Of a stretch of DNA of 64,000 bases, positions 46,682 to 59,825 are shown in pieces (the stretch's first letter is position 1; each line of letters opens with the position of its first letter). Source of the stretch: Cunninghamella blakesleeana. Taxonomy: Eukaryota; Mucoromycota; Mucoromycetes; Mucorales; Cunninghamellaceae. Both the position numbers and the translations under genes were made by a program. The notes beneath the pieces are model-generated. The model saw nothing but the letters and a program-made list of their open reading frames with translations. It had not been told where the DNA came from and ran no database searches. Location of the stretch: the NCBI GenBank assembly GCA_017871115.1, contig JAFCIZ010000005.1, positions 62,001-126,000 on the forward strand. The letters run 5' to 3'.

Positions 46682-47183
46682 TTTTTTGGTTAATATTCAA
46701 AGTAAATTAATAGTATTAATAAAAAAGAAAAAAGAAAAAGACATACAAAAAGACCTTCCCTATTACGTACAAAAAATATAGCATCCATTTTATCTTATTA
46801 TTTTTTAGAATATAAAATTATTTATTATTATTATTTTTTTTTACAATAAAAAAAGGAAAGGGGTAGTAATTGTATTTATTGATTATTTTTTTTTAAAACA
46901 AAAGGTTTAATTCTATATGTAAATTACTTTCTAAAATATAAATATTTTAATTTAAATTGTAAAAAAATGGTTATTATATTTTTGATTTAGATTGTAAAAA
47001 AAAGGCTAATATATTTTTGATTTAAATTGTAAAAAATAAAGGTGTAAGTATAATTGTTTTTTTTTCTAATGTCTATACTATTTACAAATATTATGGTATC
47101 ATTATTATGCTTTAAAATGACTATAAGGATGAGATTATAAATTTAAAAAAAAAAAGTAGAATATAAAAAAAAGTAAACTAGAT
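46682..47183. other. Convergent 3' spacer QCR2 / SLC25A39-type carrier
   Basis: 502 bp between two stop codons, AT-rich, with a 35-bp tandem repeat listed separately. No gene is seen. Confidence 0.5.
46951..47045. repeat. 35-bp tandem repeat (about 2.7 copies) in a 3' spacer
   Basis: Units begin at 46951, 46986 and 47021. Each starts ttta(a/g)attgtaaaaaa and the first two end in atatttttga; the third decays after about 25 bp. Copies 1 and 2 differ at only a few positions. It lies some 270 bp past the QCR2 stop codon and could be within either convergent 3' UTR. Confidence 0.8.
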
Positions 47184-48774
47184 CTATTTTGTTGTTTCTC
47201 GATTTGCAAAGAAATGCTTTCCTACTTCATAACTTGAAATCATAATTCCACTAGCAACTGATACCTTAACTACTCTAGGAACGACACCTATTTAATGATT
47301 TTTTTTTTAAAAAAAAAAAGAAAGAAAGAAAAAGAATGAAGAGAGAACAATAGTTTATTAATACGGTTATACTATTTATATAAATATATTGGTGCAAATA
47401 TATATTTTTAAAAATACCTTTAAAAAATCCAGAGAAGCCTTCATTAATCATAATGTTATTCATAAGTCTTAAAATATGAGGTTCCTTGTTCGAACTAACT
47501 TGTCTTCTTGTTTTTACTACATCAAATGGGGTTGTCACTACAGCTGCTACCTAAAAAAAATATGTATAAATATGGAAAAAAATATGACATCAAAAATAAG
47601 CTATCTTATCCAATCATTTATATATCATAATAGATGGTATATTTTTTTACCGTTCCAGATGTTGCACCGGCAAAAAAGGAAAATTGAAACTGTTCAAATC
47701 GAGATTGTTTGCCTTCATTGACATATTTATGTTTTAGTTCTTCATACATCATCCAATAGATTGCTGAAAATGGAACATCCCGTAACATGGTTGGTATTAA
47801 TCCTCTCCACAATGATATAAGACCTTCTCTATGTACCATCAATTTAACACTAGCCCAAGCATCTATTTAGTTTTTATAAATATAGATACAGATAAAAATA
47901 AATAAATAACAATAATAAGGATCATCGTCTTCATCACTACTTGAAATATTTTTTTCCTTTTTTTTTAAAAAAAAAAATCTAAAAAAAAGTATTACCATTG
48001 AAACCACCTGCTCCTTCTGCTGATTGTAATCTAGTTCTAAATAATTCCATAGGCGATATGACTGCAGCTGTAATAGTTCTAGCTAATCCTCCAATCCATA
48101 AAGGTGCATATGTATCCATTGCTGTTCCTTTAAACCGAGACTTTGTGTGATCTCTAATATAATCATACCCAACATAATAAATAGATGTTGATGGAATAGC
48201 CATGAGTAATCCAGGAGAAAGTCCTTTCCATAAAGCAAAAGTACCTTCGTTTCGTACTATTTTCGCTAAACCGTCCTGTATAAATAAAGAATATAAATAA
48301 AAATAAGCAAACAAACTAATAGATATATATACAATAGACCTATATAATTTTCTCTCTATTTTATATTTTTGTTTTATTCTTTATATTCTTCTTTACCATT
48401 GTACCCAAATATTTCCCTTCAGCCTTTGGCATTTTTGCATTCTCTTGCAATCTTGTTTTGACAAGGTCAAAAGGATTAACTATATATAGATAAGATCATA
48501 AATATAAGTTTCAGTTAAAAGTCCATATCCTTGTATTTATCGCAGTAATAAAAAAATAGAAAGAATATACACATATACATGTATACACTAAATTAAAGAA
48601 AGCTGTATTTATTATTGTTTATATTATTATATTATAGTTATTATTATTACCAAAAAGCATAGTAGTTGTAGCACCTACACAGGCTGAAATAATTTTTTCT
48701 ACCGAAGAAGTTGTTTTTTGTGTATTAACTTGCTGTTGATATACATTAAAAGTAGATTGTTGACTTGCGTTCAT
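47184..48774 (-). CDS. Mitochondrial carrier, SLC25A39/40 (MTM1) type
   Basis: Six exons (48774-48651, 48479-48397, 48275-47996, 47862-47651, 47550-47418, 47287-47184) give 311 residues, the usual carrier length. Three repeats each carry the signature: NPFDLVKTRLQ, SPMELFRTRLQ and TPFDVVKTRRQ. Repeat ends include ALWKGLSPGLLMAIPSTSIYY and SLWRGLIPTMLRDVPFSAIY, both typical of the SLC25A39/40/Mtm1 branch. In that branch the human proteins are needed for mitochondrial glutathione import, and yeast Mtm1 affects manganese/iron loading of Sod2. Location is the inner membrane with six helices. Subfamily assignment is by motif resemblance. It converges on QCR2; nothing links the two functionally. 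Confidence 0.88.
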
Positions 48775-50315
48775 ACTAGTTTTTAATTATTACAAATAAA
48801 GTTTTAAGAAAAAAAAATTAAGAAGTAAAAAAAAAAAAAGAATTAAAATTTTTGGTTTTTTATTAAAATTGAATTTCCGCCTAGTTTTTTTTCGAAATTG
48901 AGCCAGTAATCTCTTGTAGATTTTTTTTACTGGGTATTTTATCATGATTCCATCAATGATAGTAACTATTATTATTTTTTAATGATTTTCTATTTTTTAT
49001 TTTGATTTTTATTATTAATCCAAGTTAAATAACAATAATAATACTAGTAATATTCATTTATTTATAAAGTAAATATTTATAATCTGATAAAATGATAGGG
49101 ATAATCAGGTGGCTAATATTTTGACTCATAAAAAGGTAGAAAAAGGGGAGATTATCCAACAAAATTTTAAAGCACGCAATTATTCTATTACCTAAGGCAA
49201 TTCTTAATTCCCAAAATTTATAGGTTCTTTATCTTTTCTCTACCTTTTTTAATTGTTTTGATTTTATGCATAATAAAATAACTAATCTTTTATTTTTCTT
49301 TGTTTTATCTCTATATTCCATTTTATTCCATTTTATTTTTTTATTTTTTTAAAAAAAAAGAAATATAATAATACAGCAAATAGTCGTGAGAGTTATTAGT
49401 ACTATCTTATATTTTAATTAATATCTTTTAAAATAATCCACAAATATTTAATATTATAGTATGAAAACTAATCAATATGTTGAGATAGATTGTGATATCA
49501 GTTTTAAAACATCATCAATTGTTTGGTTACTAGTGAAAATAAATGAATATTTAGCTTGAAGCCGTCATCATTAAACTGATTTAATACTTCAATTTCTAAT
49601 ATATATATACTATTTGTTGGTTTGTTTAAATAATAAACAAGTTCTCTTTTATTATTACTTCATTATTCTTTACGAATACACATACACGAACCCTATTATC
49701 TCGATAAATTATATATGTATTCGTATTATATATCGTATCTATTTTTTTATAAATCTAGCTCTTTGTTCGTCCTTGAAGATATATAAAATGAGATTCTACA
49801 AGTCAACGTTTATCAAGTTCTAATTCAATCGTCATTAAGGTGTTTTCTTTTCATTAATGCAGTGATAATTTTAACCTGTATTTGAGTGTAACTTCTTTTG
49901 CTCTAATAGGTGCTATTATATTAAAATTTCTTTTTAAAGGAAAGAGTGAGTTTTACTAAGGTACATTTTTAAACCTCACACATTAATTAAAATATATGTA
50001 AATAAAGATATAAAAAATAAAATATTTAACTATTTTACTCTCTTCTTTTCTTTTCTTTTCTTTATTTTTCTTTCGCCCGTGTTTTTTTACTGTATGTAAT
50101 GTTATTAGAATATTATAATTTTAAAGGAGATCACTATATAATGATATCTATACCAAGTAAACCCTTTTATTTTTTTTCGATAAAATCAATACGGGATAAA
50201 TATGTGTTATAAATTATAAATTATTTTATTTTTTAACGTTGATATTTTTTTAATGCTGTATTAATTATTTTATATACATATATGACGATTATAATGATAT
50301 AGATTGCCTTTTTTT
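48775..50315. other. 1.5-kb gene-poor spacer
   Basis: Upstream DNA of the SLC25A39-type gene and 3' flank of the IKS1-like kinase. A 69-codon open stretch at 49614-49823 is Ile/Tyr-rich and unsupported. The DNA is otherwise AT-rich and structureless to the eye. Confidence 0.5.
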
Positions 50316-53300
50316 TTAATATTGGTTCATACACATTCCACCAGTGAATAATGCAATTAATCCCATCCATAATAAATGAATAGCTAAAAGCATTAAACTG
50401 TGTGATATTTTTTCACTAAAATAAAATAATAAATAAAAATATTTATAATTTAATAAAGATTATATACATGTAGCTCATTTGCATAGCATAATAAATATAA
50501 ATATATTAACGTTACCTCCAGAAATCAAGCGTTGCTAAAAGGATTACGGGATATAATAGAAATGGTTTGGATGAATATGGTAGACAAGGAAAAGTGCAAG
50601 TTAAGACCTATAAATATAAATGTATATTTATATAAAAAAGAAATAAAAAGTAAATAAATAAATAATTGATTCTATTCATAAAAAATAGTATAACTATTTT
50701 TTATTATGTACTTATATCTATTCATACATACCTTTAATATGGCAGTAAACGTCTTAATTACATTATGAGAAAGTTTTTCATCTTGCAACCACTGTTTATA
50801 AACGAAACTAGAGGACCTACTTGATAAGTCACTCATAGGTGAAGCCCCTAGAAGTAGAGGTGATGAATATTGAGGTACTTGATCGATGTCATTATTGCTT
50901 ATAATTAAATAATCATTCTTTTTGTGACGCTTTCTTAATCCATGTTCATTCGGTTCTTGAGTACCATGATGATGATATCCATTATTTGTAATTGTATCAT
51001 AACCTTGTTGCTGATGATCATGGCGGTTTTGTAGCTGATAAAGGATTGAAGTGTCTTCAATGTAATCCAAATCCATAATATCATCAGATACATTGGTACT
51101 ATTATCATTATTATTAGTTCGTTCATGACTTGCATTAAAGTTATTATTATTCCCCATATGTACATGTGATCTTTTCAAACTACGAATGAACTGATTAGAT
51201 GATTTTTCTCCAGTGTTTTTGCCTTTATCATTTAGGGATACTGTTTTTATTTTTTCATCCAAATCTTTCATTATTATTTCTTTTTGTTGTAATGAACTTA
51301 TTGTTGATGGAGAAGAGGAAGCTGATGATGAAGACGATGATGATGAAGGTGGTGAATGTATACTCCATGAATGCCTTGTTGATGATGTTGGTATTTGATG
51401 CCGATCTACTAATACTCTACGAATAGGAACGATTTCGTTCATTGATGATGACGCCGCTACAGCAGCAGCTGACATATGTCGCTCATTAACTTCATTTTTT
51501 ATAATTGACCCAACTTGCTGTTGTTGTTGCTGTTGTTGAGAAAATTGAATATTATTAGGTGTCATAAAAGATTCAGAAGCTGTAGGCGCAGATGTAGATA
51601 ATTTTGGTTGATTTTTATTGTTATTATTTTTGGTATTATTGCTATTATGATTAGTATTATTATGATATTTCCAATCTGCTGCTGAACTAGGTGTATCGTG
51701 TTGATAATCAAATTTGGTTTGAGTTAATATGGACAAGATTTCTTGACAAGAGGGTCTCTTAGAAGGATCTGTAGAGAGCAGTAATCTAATTAAAATTTTG
51801 AATTCTTGAGGTATATCAGTAGCTTGCTTTCTTCTCATTGTTTCCATCATGGCTATAATTGAAGGATCTTTTGTACCTTGAAATATATCAAGGCGAGAAT
51901 TAGGGAATTTGATTCTATTAATAAAAATTAATAATAACGATTACAATTATAGTTATTAAACCTCCTCTCTAATAATAAGAAATTTTCCATATAGTTATAC
52001 ATCAATGTAACTATAGTTATAATAACTTACTCTTTAAATGATAATATCTCTTCACGTAGTATATCAATATCATCCACATTAGAATAAGGCAAGCTTGAGT
52101 AACATAAATAGTACAGCACCATTCCAAGGGACCACATATCAGCCTTTGGAGAGTATTCCACCATATTTCTCCCACGAGGATCAAGTCTAACATGTTCTGG
52201 TGCCATAAATTCCATTGTACCAGTAGCACCCGTTCTATTACTATCAGGAACACCTTCAAGGTCTTCACATTCACCAAAATCGGATATAAGAACACGAGGG
52301 CTAAAAAAAAAAATACATGTTAACATAAGAACCATACATAAACTACATTGATATGTTTTTTTATTATTATTGCTATTCTTATTATTCTTATTATTATTCT
52401 TAATATTATTATTATTAATATTATTTTTATCATTACTATAGGAAAAATACTTTTAATATTATTACATTTTAAAGACTTCAGAACCTCTACGTCGATCATC
52501 CCATTTCAATAATAAATTGGGCGGTTTAAGGTCACGATGAACTATATTCTGTTCGTGTAAATGTGCTAATCCTTGTACAATATCTAAGAATAGCGAAGAT
52601 ATTTCAGCCATACTAAGTAATCTTTTCTGAGTTAAAACAGGTGATTTTGGTGTATTATGGATCTCTGCTTCATATTCTTCTTGCTGTTGTAACTGTCTTT
52701 TGATCCTTTCCCTTTTCAGTTCTTTTGCTGATTTTTTTGATTTTGATCCCTTTTTTTCCTCATGTTGATCTTCAGAAGTAATTTCAGGTTCAAGATATTC
52801 TTCTAAATTTCCACCGTTAGCACATTCCTATGAATGTAAATTTAAGATCATATGTATATAAGCACACGCATTAATGTATTGGATCTATTAGTTGTATATA
52901 TCATTAACTATTATTTAGTGTTAATTATTACCATAAGAATAAATAAACACGGAACTTTGGGACCTATTGAAATAAAAAATATTATATAATAAATAATGAT
53001 AGTTATAGTATTTTTTTAATTTTTCCAAATAAAATAATAGTAATATTTAAATCTTACCAAAAGGTGTAAGACAATCATATTCAAGCCAAGAATGCTTATA
53101 GTTTACAATATTAGGATGGTGTAATCTTTCGAGTAAATGGACTTCACGTAACATTTTAACAAGCCAATTATGGTTATTTCCTAAAATAAAATATAAATTC
53201 AAAAATAACATATATATTTAAATGCTAAATTCTATTTCTTATATAATTTCTTTTCTATATGATTTTTTACTCTTATTATGGTTGGATTATTACCTATTGC

Positions 53301-54828
53301 CACCTTTTTGACCGCATATTTCCCTAATTTAACACTATCCAAAACATGTTCACATAAATAAACACTTCCACGAAATCCACGTCCTAGTTTTCTTAATTCA
53401 ATAAAAAATTTTGAATAATAACCTTGATTAATAGCATTAGCGTTTAATTGATGTTTTGGTATCGTTATGGATGGATTAGCCGATGAAGAAGCTGAAGATG
53501 TAGAAGTATCAATGAATGGATCACCAGTTGGTGGAGGCTCTGAACCATGTGTTGTTCTTGGTGAGTTATTTCTCGATGCTGGTGTTGAACTACAACAATG
53601 TAAATAAATACTACTTTTCAGTATACTTGTAAAATAATCCCTACTTCCCCTCTCCATTTTTAATCTTTTTTTATTTTTTTTATTATTTTTTTAAAAAAAA
53701 ATTGATTATTAGTTATTTACTCAATTGGCGCAGTTTCAAGAAGTCTGAAATAATTACGGTCCATAAAATTAGGTTCGTTATTCTTATAAAATATATATAA
53801 AAAAAGAAAAAGATAAAAATAAATAAATAAATAAAGTGTATTATAATTAAACAGTACATTTCAAATTGATTTTTAATCTTTTTTTTTTAAAAAAATTACC
53901 ACATTTAGGTCGGTTTTTGGATAAGGTCTATGACAAAGAGGACATTCATCGATATTCTATTCCATATAACAATACACAAAAAAAAAAAGAGAAAAAGAGA
54001 TAGAGACAGAGACGTAAGTTAGAAAAAGTATTGGTATTGACATGTGCATACTTAAGCATGTGAGTATATAAAAAATATTGGACTTACTTCGTCCACAGAA
54101 GTATGAATCTGTGTTGAAGAAAATATATTGTCTTGTGTGTCTGGCAAATATCGCTGCACTGATATACGCTGACTTTCTTGATTATAGAGTACCATACTAC
54201 CACTTGAATCGTTACGTCTATCACCAGACAAAGAAAAAACATATATTATGCGTGAGAAAAAGCTAACTTATGTGCTCTATTTTTTTTAAAGTATTTTTTG
54301 GTATTATTACAAAATAACAGTCCATTCACGATAAGGAACTAATTGGAAGTTTTGATTCGATGTAATAATATTGCTTTTATCAGATAAATTCTGTGAATGT
54401 TGATTAAAAAGATCATTATTTTCTACATTATTATTATCAATATTGCCAGTTTCATTTTCTTTTAAAGCTGACGTTGAGCTCGCATTTAATAGGTAGCTAC
54501 TAGTAGAACGAGATCGTTGTCGATAAGGCAACGATTTGCTATTGCTATTGCTATTATTATTACTATTATTATTACTATTATTATTTGAAAATGATGGTGA
54601 AATAACGATATGTTTAGGGCTAGATGGTGAAGGTAAATAATCACTTGGTAAATAAGGTAAAGGTAGAGGTATAGTTGGTAATAATGAAGATCGAGAAGTC
54701 GGCATTGAAGGGAGACAAAAACTCATAAGTTGGGAAGAATTAGGATCACTTGGCCGACGATACATTATACGATGGACCTTGGAATTTTTTGAATCAAAAG
54801 AATATTCATCTTTTTTATCTTCATTCAT
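50316..54828 (-). CDS. IKS1: IKS1-like Ser/Thr protein kinase with C-terminal membrane segments
   Basis: Twelve exons, all in frame, give 1074 residues: 54828-54311, 54217-54088, 53956-53900, 53782-53721, 53589-53294, 53180-53058, 52963-52932, 52827-52466, 52300-52031, 51914-50732, 50607-50516, 50415-50316. The N-terminal half is Ser/Asn-rich, then VPYREWTVILRND and a zinc-knuckle-like CPLCHRPYP. The kinase has glycine loop LGRGFRGSVY (324-333), AVKK (Lys350), HRDLKPPN (503-510), DFG (534-536) and MAPEH. A charged insert of about 60 residues precedes HRD. Poly-Gln/Asn/Ser disorder follows, then two hydrophobic segments (about 1026-1042 and 1047-1070) and a short CMNQY end. This order matches fungal IKS1 kinases, whose role is poorly known (yeast iks1 mutants are copper-sensitive). 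The last two small exons are easy to miss. Confidence 0.88.
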
Positions 54829-55538
54829 ATTTTTTTATAATTAAAAAAAGTTGAAAAAGAGAGAAAAAATAATCGGTTCTTTTGCATTAAATATAGCGCA
54901 AAAAAAAAAAAAAGTAAGAGCGGGATTTTAAAAAATAAAAAAATTAAACCAATCACTATTGTTATATTTTTTGAACAAAACTTCAGGCTTAAAATTATTT
55001 CCAATTCATGATTGTCCTATTCTGTGATCAATGTAGTTTATTTCACTTTGCAAGCATCTCAATTTTTATTACGCACATAAGATATTTTGCTCCAATTTCC
55101 TTTATCAGTTCAAAGATTAATATCAAGCTACAATCTATTAATAATGGTTCATTTAAAAAAATTTTTTTTGTTGTTTTTATCACCTTATTTTTTCTTTTAG
55201 ACCTTATTTAATATGTACATATATTGATATTATTTAGGTTTGAAATATAAAAATATGAAAAAAAAGAACGTTCCTATATAGTATAATATATTATTATTAT
55301 TTTAGTTGGAAGTATAATATAAATGGATAACTACTATATATTTTTTCGGTTTGGTACTGATCATGGTTAAAAAAAAATTAGAGGAACCAAAATAAGAAAA
55401 AAAAAAGGGCGGGATATAAAAAAAATTCATTTTTTCATATGTAAAATGAATTCCCCACATTTTTCTTTAATCTTTCACATTTTTTTTTTTTCCCTTTCTT
55501 CCTATTTTATACCATAAAATAAACAAAGAAATAAAATC
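54829..55538. other. 710-bp divergent spacer IKS1-like / crotonase
   Basis: AT-rich with no supported gene. A 67-codon open stretch at 55008-55211 is hydrophobic and unsupported. Just before the crotonase start there is a T-run and an A-rich leader. Confidence 0.45.
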
Positions 55539-56550
55539 ATGACAGTATCATTATTACCTTCAGATTCTTTTCAAGTAACTACAGATAAAATTAGAAATTT
55601 AGGTGAAGGAAGAATCGTATATAAAGCTGATTTTGCACCTGGAGTCGGCTTAATAGAATTACAACATCCAAAACGACATAATTCTTTTGATGGTAATATG
55701 ATGGCAGAGTTTCGTGATATTGTATTACAACTAGAAGAAGATCAACATAGAGAAGATAATGATATAGTGGCTATTATTGTTACTGGATGTCGTGGTAAAT
55801 CATTTTGCGCTGGTATAGGTAAATAAAACTAAAAATAATGGGTAGGCATAATAAAAAAAATAAATAATGATTGTTTTTACGATTATTACGATTATCTATT
55901 TATTATTAAAAGTAAATTATTGTTATTATAACCAATATTTACCTTAATTTTTTTATTTTGCTGATTATATAGATTTATCATTTGCTCGTGAGCATATGCA
56001 TGGATCAGTAGAAGCCGGAGAAACCATTAATCGATATATGCATGATACATTAACACGATTTTCAAGACTTTCATATATCACGGTAGCATCAATGGCTGGA
56101 GCAGCTTTAGGTGGTGGAACCGAAGTTATTACAGCATTTGATTATATTATTATGGACCATGCAACATTTATTCGTTTTGTACAAACTAGAATGGGAATCT
56201 CCAGCCCATGGGGCGGGTTAAGACGATTAATTCATCGTATTGGACGTAAGCAAGCCTTAACTATTTTAGCAGGTGCACCTACTATTACAGCAGATTATGG
56301 AAAAAAGGTTGGATTAGTAGATTTAATTGTTACTTCTTCAAAAGATAAAACAGAAGCCTACGACCATTGCCTTGATGCTTCTTTGGATTTTGTTAAACAT
56401 TTTGTAACAGATGAAAAAACAGATAGTCGAGTCAATCCTGGTGCAGTGCGTGGTATGAAAGCTATTGTTAACCGTTCTGAACAAAATACTGTGGATGTGG
56501 ATTTTGAAATGGGACTTTTCCGTAAATTAGCTGGTACTTCTAAACTTTAA
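55539..56550 (+). CDS. Crotonase-family enzyme, ethylmalonyl-CoA decarboxylase (ECHDC1) type
   Basis: Two exons (55539-55818, 55973-56550) give 285 residues. The crotonase fold is shown by HPKRHNSFDGNMM, SFCAGIDLSFA (first oxyanion-hole region, joined over the intron), SMAGAALGGGTEVITAFDYI (second) and FVQTRMGISSPWGGLRRLI. The GGGTE and WGG patterns are closest to ECHDC1, a repair enzyme that decarboxylates ethylmalonyl- and methylmalonyl-CoA formed by carboxylase side-reactions. There is no clear mitochondrial presequence and no SKL-type peroxisomal ending (it ends TSKL; a C-terminal S-K-L is in fact present, so peroxisomal import is possible). An enoyl-CoA hydratase/isomerase function cannot be excluded. 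Confidence 0.82.
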
Positions 56551-56785
56551 ATTATTTATATTTTGTAGAGTATTTATTTTAGTTTTAATTTAATTTCAAG
56601 TAGCAAAATAATAAAAAAGGTATAGTGCTGGGTTTAAACTGTTTTAGCTTAATTTTTTTGTAAAAAAAAAAATGCCATTCTCGATTTTTTTTTATTTTCT
56701 TTTCTTTTTATTTTATTTTTTAAATAATTAAACAAATCTATTTTACTTTCACAGCAGATATTATATATATATATATATATGTAAT

Positions 56786-57977
56786 ATGTTATTAATTAAT
56801 AGATTATTTACTAGATCAATATATTCTACCTCTAACTCTATAATAAAAAAAAATACACTTGGATTTCAAACAAAACCATGTTATTTTTTTACCACCACCA
56901 CCACAACACGTTCAGCCAACGTTGAAAAAAAGAAAAAAAATATTACTTACTCTTCTAAAGATCATGTCATAACTTTTATTGGTAGTGGAAATATGGCTGA
57001 AGCTATGACAAATGGATTAATAAAAGATTCTTTTGAAATACGTTATGTTGAGCCCAATACAGAACGACGTCAATATATGAAACAACATTACCCTACTTTG
57101 CATGGGTCACGATATCCTGATGAAACGATCTTGAATGATTCCAATATGATTATTCTTTCTGTTAAACCACAGCATTTACCTACCGTCATTCCAGCCATTA
57201 CACCGTTTTTACAAAAGCAACAGCCTAAACCATTATTAGTTTCAATTGCTAGTGGGATCACCATCGAGCAAATGATTTCTTGGATGCAAAAAAAAATAGA
57301 AAAAGATAATGATGGAAAAGTAAAGAACGATATATCCATGACTCAAATGCCCATTGTTAGATGTATGCCAAATACAGCGGCTTTTAATGGAGAAAGTGCT
57401 ATTGGATTATTTGCTAATGAACATGTATCACAGGATCAACGCCAACTTACGGAAAAAGTCATGCATAGTATTGCTAAAAAAGTAATATGGGTAGAAAATG
57501 AAGATTTGATTCATGCGGTAACAGCAATTAGTGGTAGTGGCCCTGCTTACTTTTTTTTAATCATGGAAGCTATGAGTATGTTTTAAATATATATGTATAT
57601 ATATAGAAAAAAAGAATAGTTGGTATAAGCAAGGGATTTATTAAAATATATAAAAGACTATAAAAAAATTATAATGTATTTATTTTTATTTTTCTTTACG
57701 TAACTATTTTTTTTTAGAACAAGCGGGTATAGACATTGGATTAACACCTGAAGATGCTGAAACATTAACCATCCAAACATGTTTAGGAGCTGCACTTATG
57801 GCTAAAACCTCACACGATGATTTAAGTACATTAAGGAAAAAAGTGACCTCACCTAATGGAACAACTGAAGCCGCCATCCAATCGTTAGAAAAGGATGACA
57901 TTCGAAAAGTGATGAAAGATGCTGTTTTAGCTGCTTTAAAGAGATCTGAGGAATTATCTAAAGAATTAAAAGATTGA
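56786..57977 (+). CDS. Pyrroline-5-carboxylate reductase, mitochondrial-type paralogue
   Basis: Two exons (56786-57575, 57718-57977) give 349 residues. About 60 N-terminal residues, rich in Arg, Ser, Thr and Lys without acids at the start, look like a mitochondrial presequence (MLLINRLFTRSIYSTSNSII). The Rossmann start is ITFIGSGNMAEAM; then VKPQHLP, VRCMPNTAAF and the signature ISGSGPAYFFLIMEAMKQAG, across the intron, with TEAAI near the end. The enzyme reduces P5C to proline with NAD(P)H. It differs from the second copy at 60593 by the leader and by replacing the usual T or S at a PNTP position with A. Its intron is at the same place and phase as in that copy, which shows duplication. Confidence 0.93.
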
Positions 57978-58533
57978 TTAAATTATATACGTATCATTTT
58001 TTTTATTTTATTTTTACGTATCATTATAGAATAAAAATAAAAAAAGACACATAGACTTTTTTGTTTCTAGGATCGGTTAAAAATGGAAGTGTCGAGTATA
58101 AAAACTTGATCGAATATCCAAAAGTAGAAATAAATTATAATTGACATGAAAAAAATAATCTATCAATATTATTTATTGCTTATAATAATAATATATATAA
58201 TTAATTGCCTAAATTTCTTAGTTTATTAAGTAAAATAATTAATCATAAATATGTTTAATAGGCAGTAAGAGTAGCGTAATAATAAAAACTAACAAATAAT
58301 ACGAGAAGTAATTAACCAAAGTGGAGAGAATACATGGATTTGCGTTGTTTAAAATTTAAAAAAGGAGGAAAAAAATTGAAACTTTATTCTACTTTTTTTT
58401 TTTAAACATCCAACTTTTTTTATATTAATAATAATAACAACAATAATAGTATATATTATTACATTTAATAAAAAAAGAAAATAATTGATATAATCTATAT
58501 TTAAAATATAAAATTTATAATAAATAAATTAAT
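57978..58533. other. 556-bp spacer with no supported gene
   Basis: AT-rich DNA between two plus-strand genes. I see nothing gene-like; a (TA)-rich and AAT-rich leader precedes the phosducin-like ATG. Confidence 0.5.
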
Positions 58534-59825
58534 ATGGAAGACGCTTTATTGGCACAACTACAAAACGCTCATTTAAAAGATGATGATGATAAAAGAACCG
58601 ATAATGATAGTGATGTTTCTGAAAACGAACAATCAGATCAAGAGATCCAAGTAAATAAATATATGACTATACACACACTCTCTATAATCTAAATAACAAT
58701 ATATATACTTATTGCATTTTTATTACCTTTTCTGTTTTGTCTTGTTTATTGTATTATACTGTATTATATTTTTATCTCAATTGACTAATTATCACGCTTA
58801 TGACCACATCTTTGTATCGCTAAACCTATGATATATAAACAGAACGAACCAATACCTTCATCAGTAATGATGCGACAAGGAGGAAGACAAACAGGACCAA
58901 AAGGGGTTATTGATGATCAAAAGTATCAACAGAGCTTAGAAGCCTATCAAAAAAAACAACGAATTCAAGAACATAATGCCAAACTCTTATCGAAAGCACC
59001 TACCACTACTACATATCGTGAAGATGAATTATTAAAACAACTGCAACAACAACAACAACAACGAAGTGCAGACGTATTAGTATTAGAACCACCTACCCAC
59101 AAAGAAGAAGAAGAAGATGATGATGAAGAGGTATTAAAAGCATATAGAGAAAAGAGATTAAAACAATTAAAACAATTAAAGAATCATAATACAAGAAAAC
59201 AACATCGTCTATTTGGTAAATATGAAGAAATCCACCCAGATGATTATGTTTTATCAATTGATAATGAGTGGAAAACAGTACCGGTCATTGTTCATCTCTA
59301 TGATAATACCTTGGATCATTGTAAACAATTGGATCAAATTTTACATGGTTTAGCACAAAAATATTGTTTGGCAAAATTCGTTAGAGTATCTGCTTTGGCT
59401 TTGGAATTTGATTTAGTAGGATCTCCGGCTATTTTAGCATATAAAAGTGGTATTTTGATGGCAAACTTGGTAAGGTTAGATGATGAAGTAGGTCCTGTCT
59501 ATTCAGTGGAATCCGTGGAAGATGTTTTATTAAGGTAAATAATAATAATAAATATTGTTTTTTTAAGGATAAAAATAAATAAATAAACAACTTTTAAGTA
59601 ATATGATATCATGGGATAAAATATAAATATATATTTTTATCTATATAAATATTAATATATTAAAGGGCCACAAAAAAAAAAAAAAGTTATATAATTATGC
59701 TAAATGTGAACTCACATGCAACTTTTTTTTTTTTTTTTTAAATTAGGAATGAGGTATTATCAGAGGATGATCAATATGATATACCAGAAAAAGAAATAGA
59801 TTCAAATAGTGATTTAGATGATTAG
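58534..59825 (+). CDS. Phosducin-like protein (PhLP)
   Basis: Three exons (58534-58650, 58843-59534, 59747-59825) give 295 residues. The N-terminus is acidic; a conserved PhLP lead (NEPIPSSVMMRQGGRQTGPKGV) follows, then a long charged helix region with Gln and Glu runs. The C-terminal thioredoxin-like fold is WKTVPVIVHLYDNTLDHCKQ, FVRVSALALEFDLVGSPAIL and GILMANLVRLDDEVG, with no CxxC. PhLPs are cochaperones of the CCT chaperonin and help assemble the G-protein beta-gamma dimer. The acidic C-terminal tail (about 25 residues) is encoded by a separate exon. The protein sits between two P5C reductase paralogues with no evident functional link. Confidence 0.88.

Noticed and set aside
49614..49823. 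69-codon plus-strand stretch between carrier and IKS1 genes
   Set aside because: Ile/Tyr-rich, no motif, no conserved context visible.
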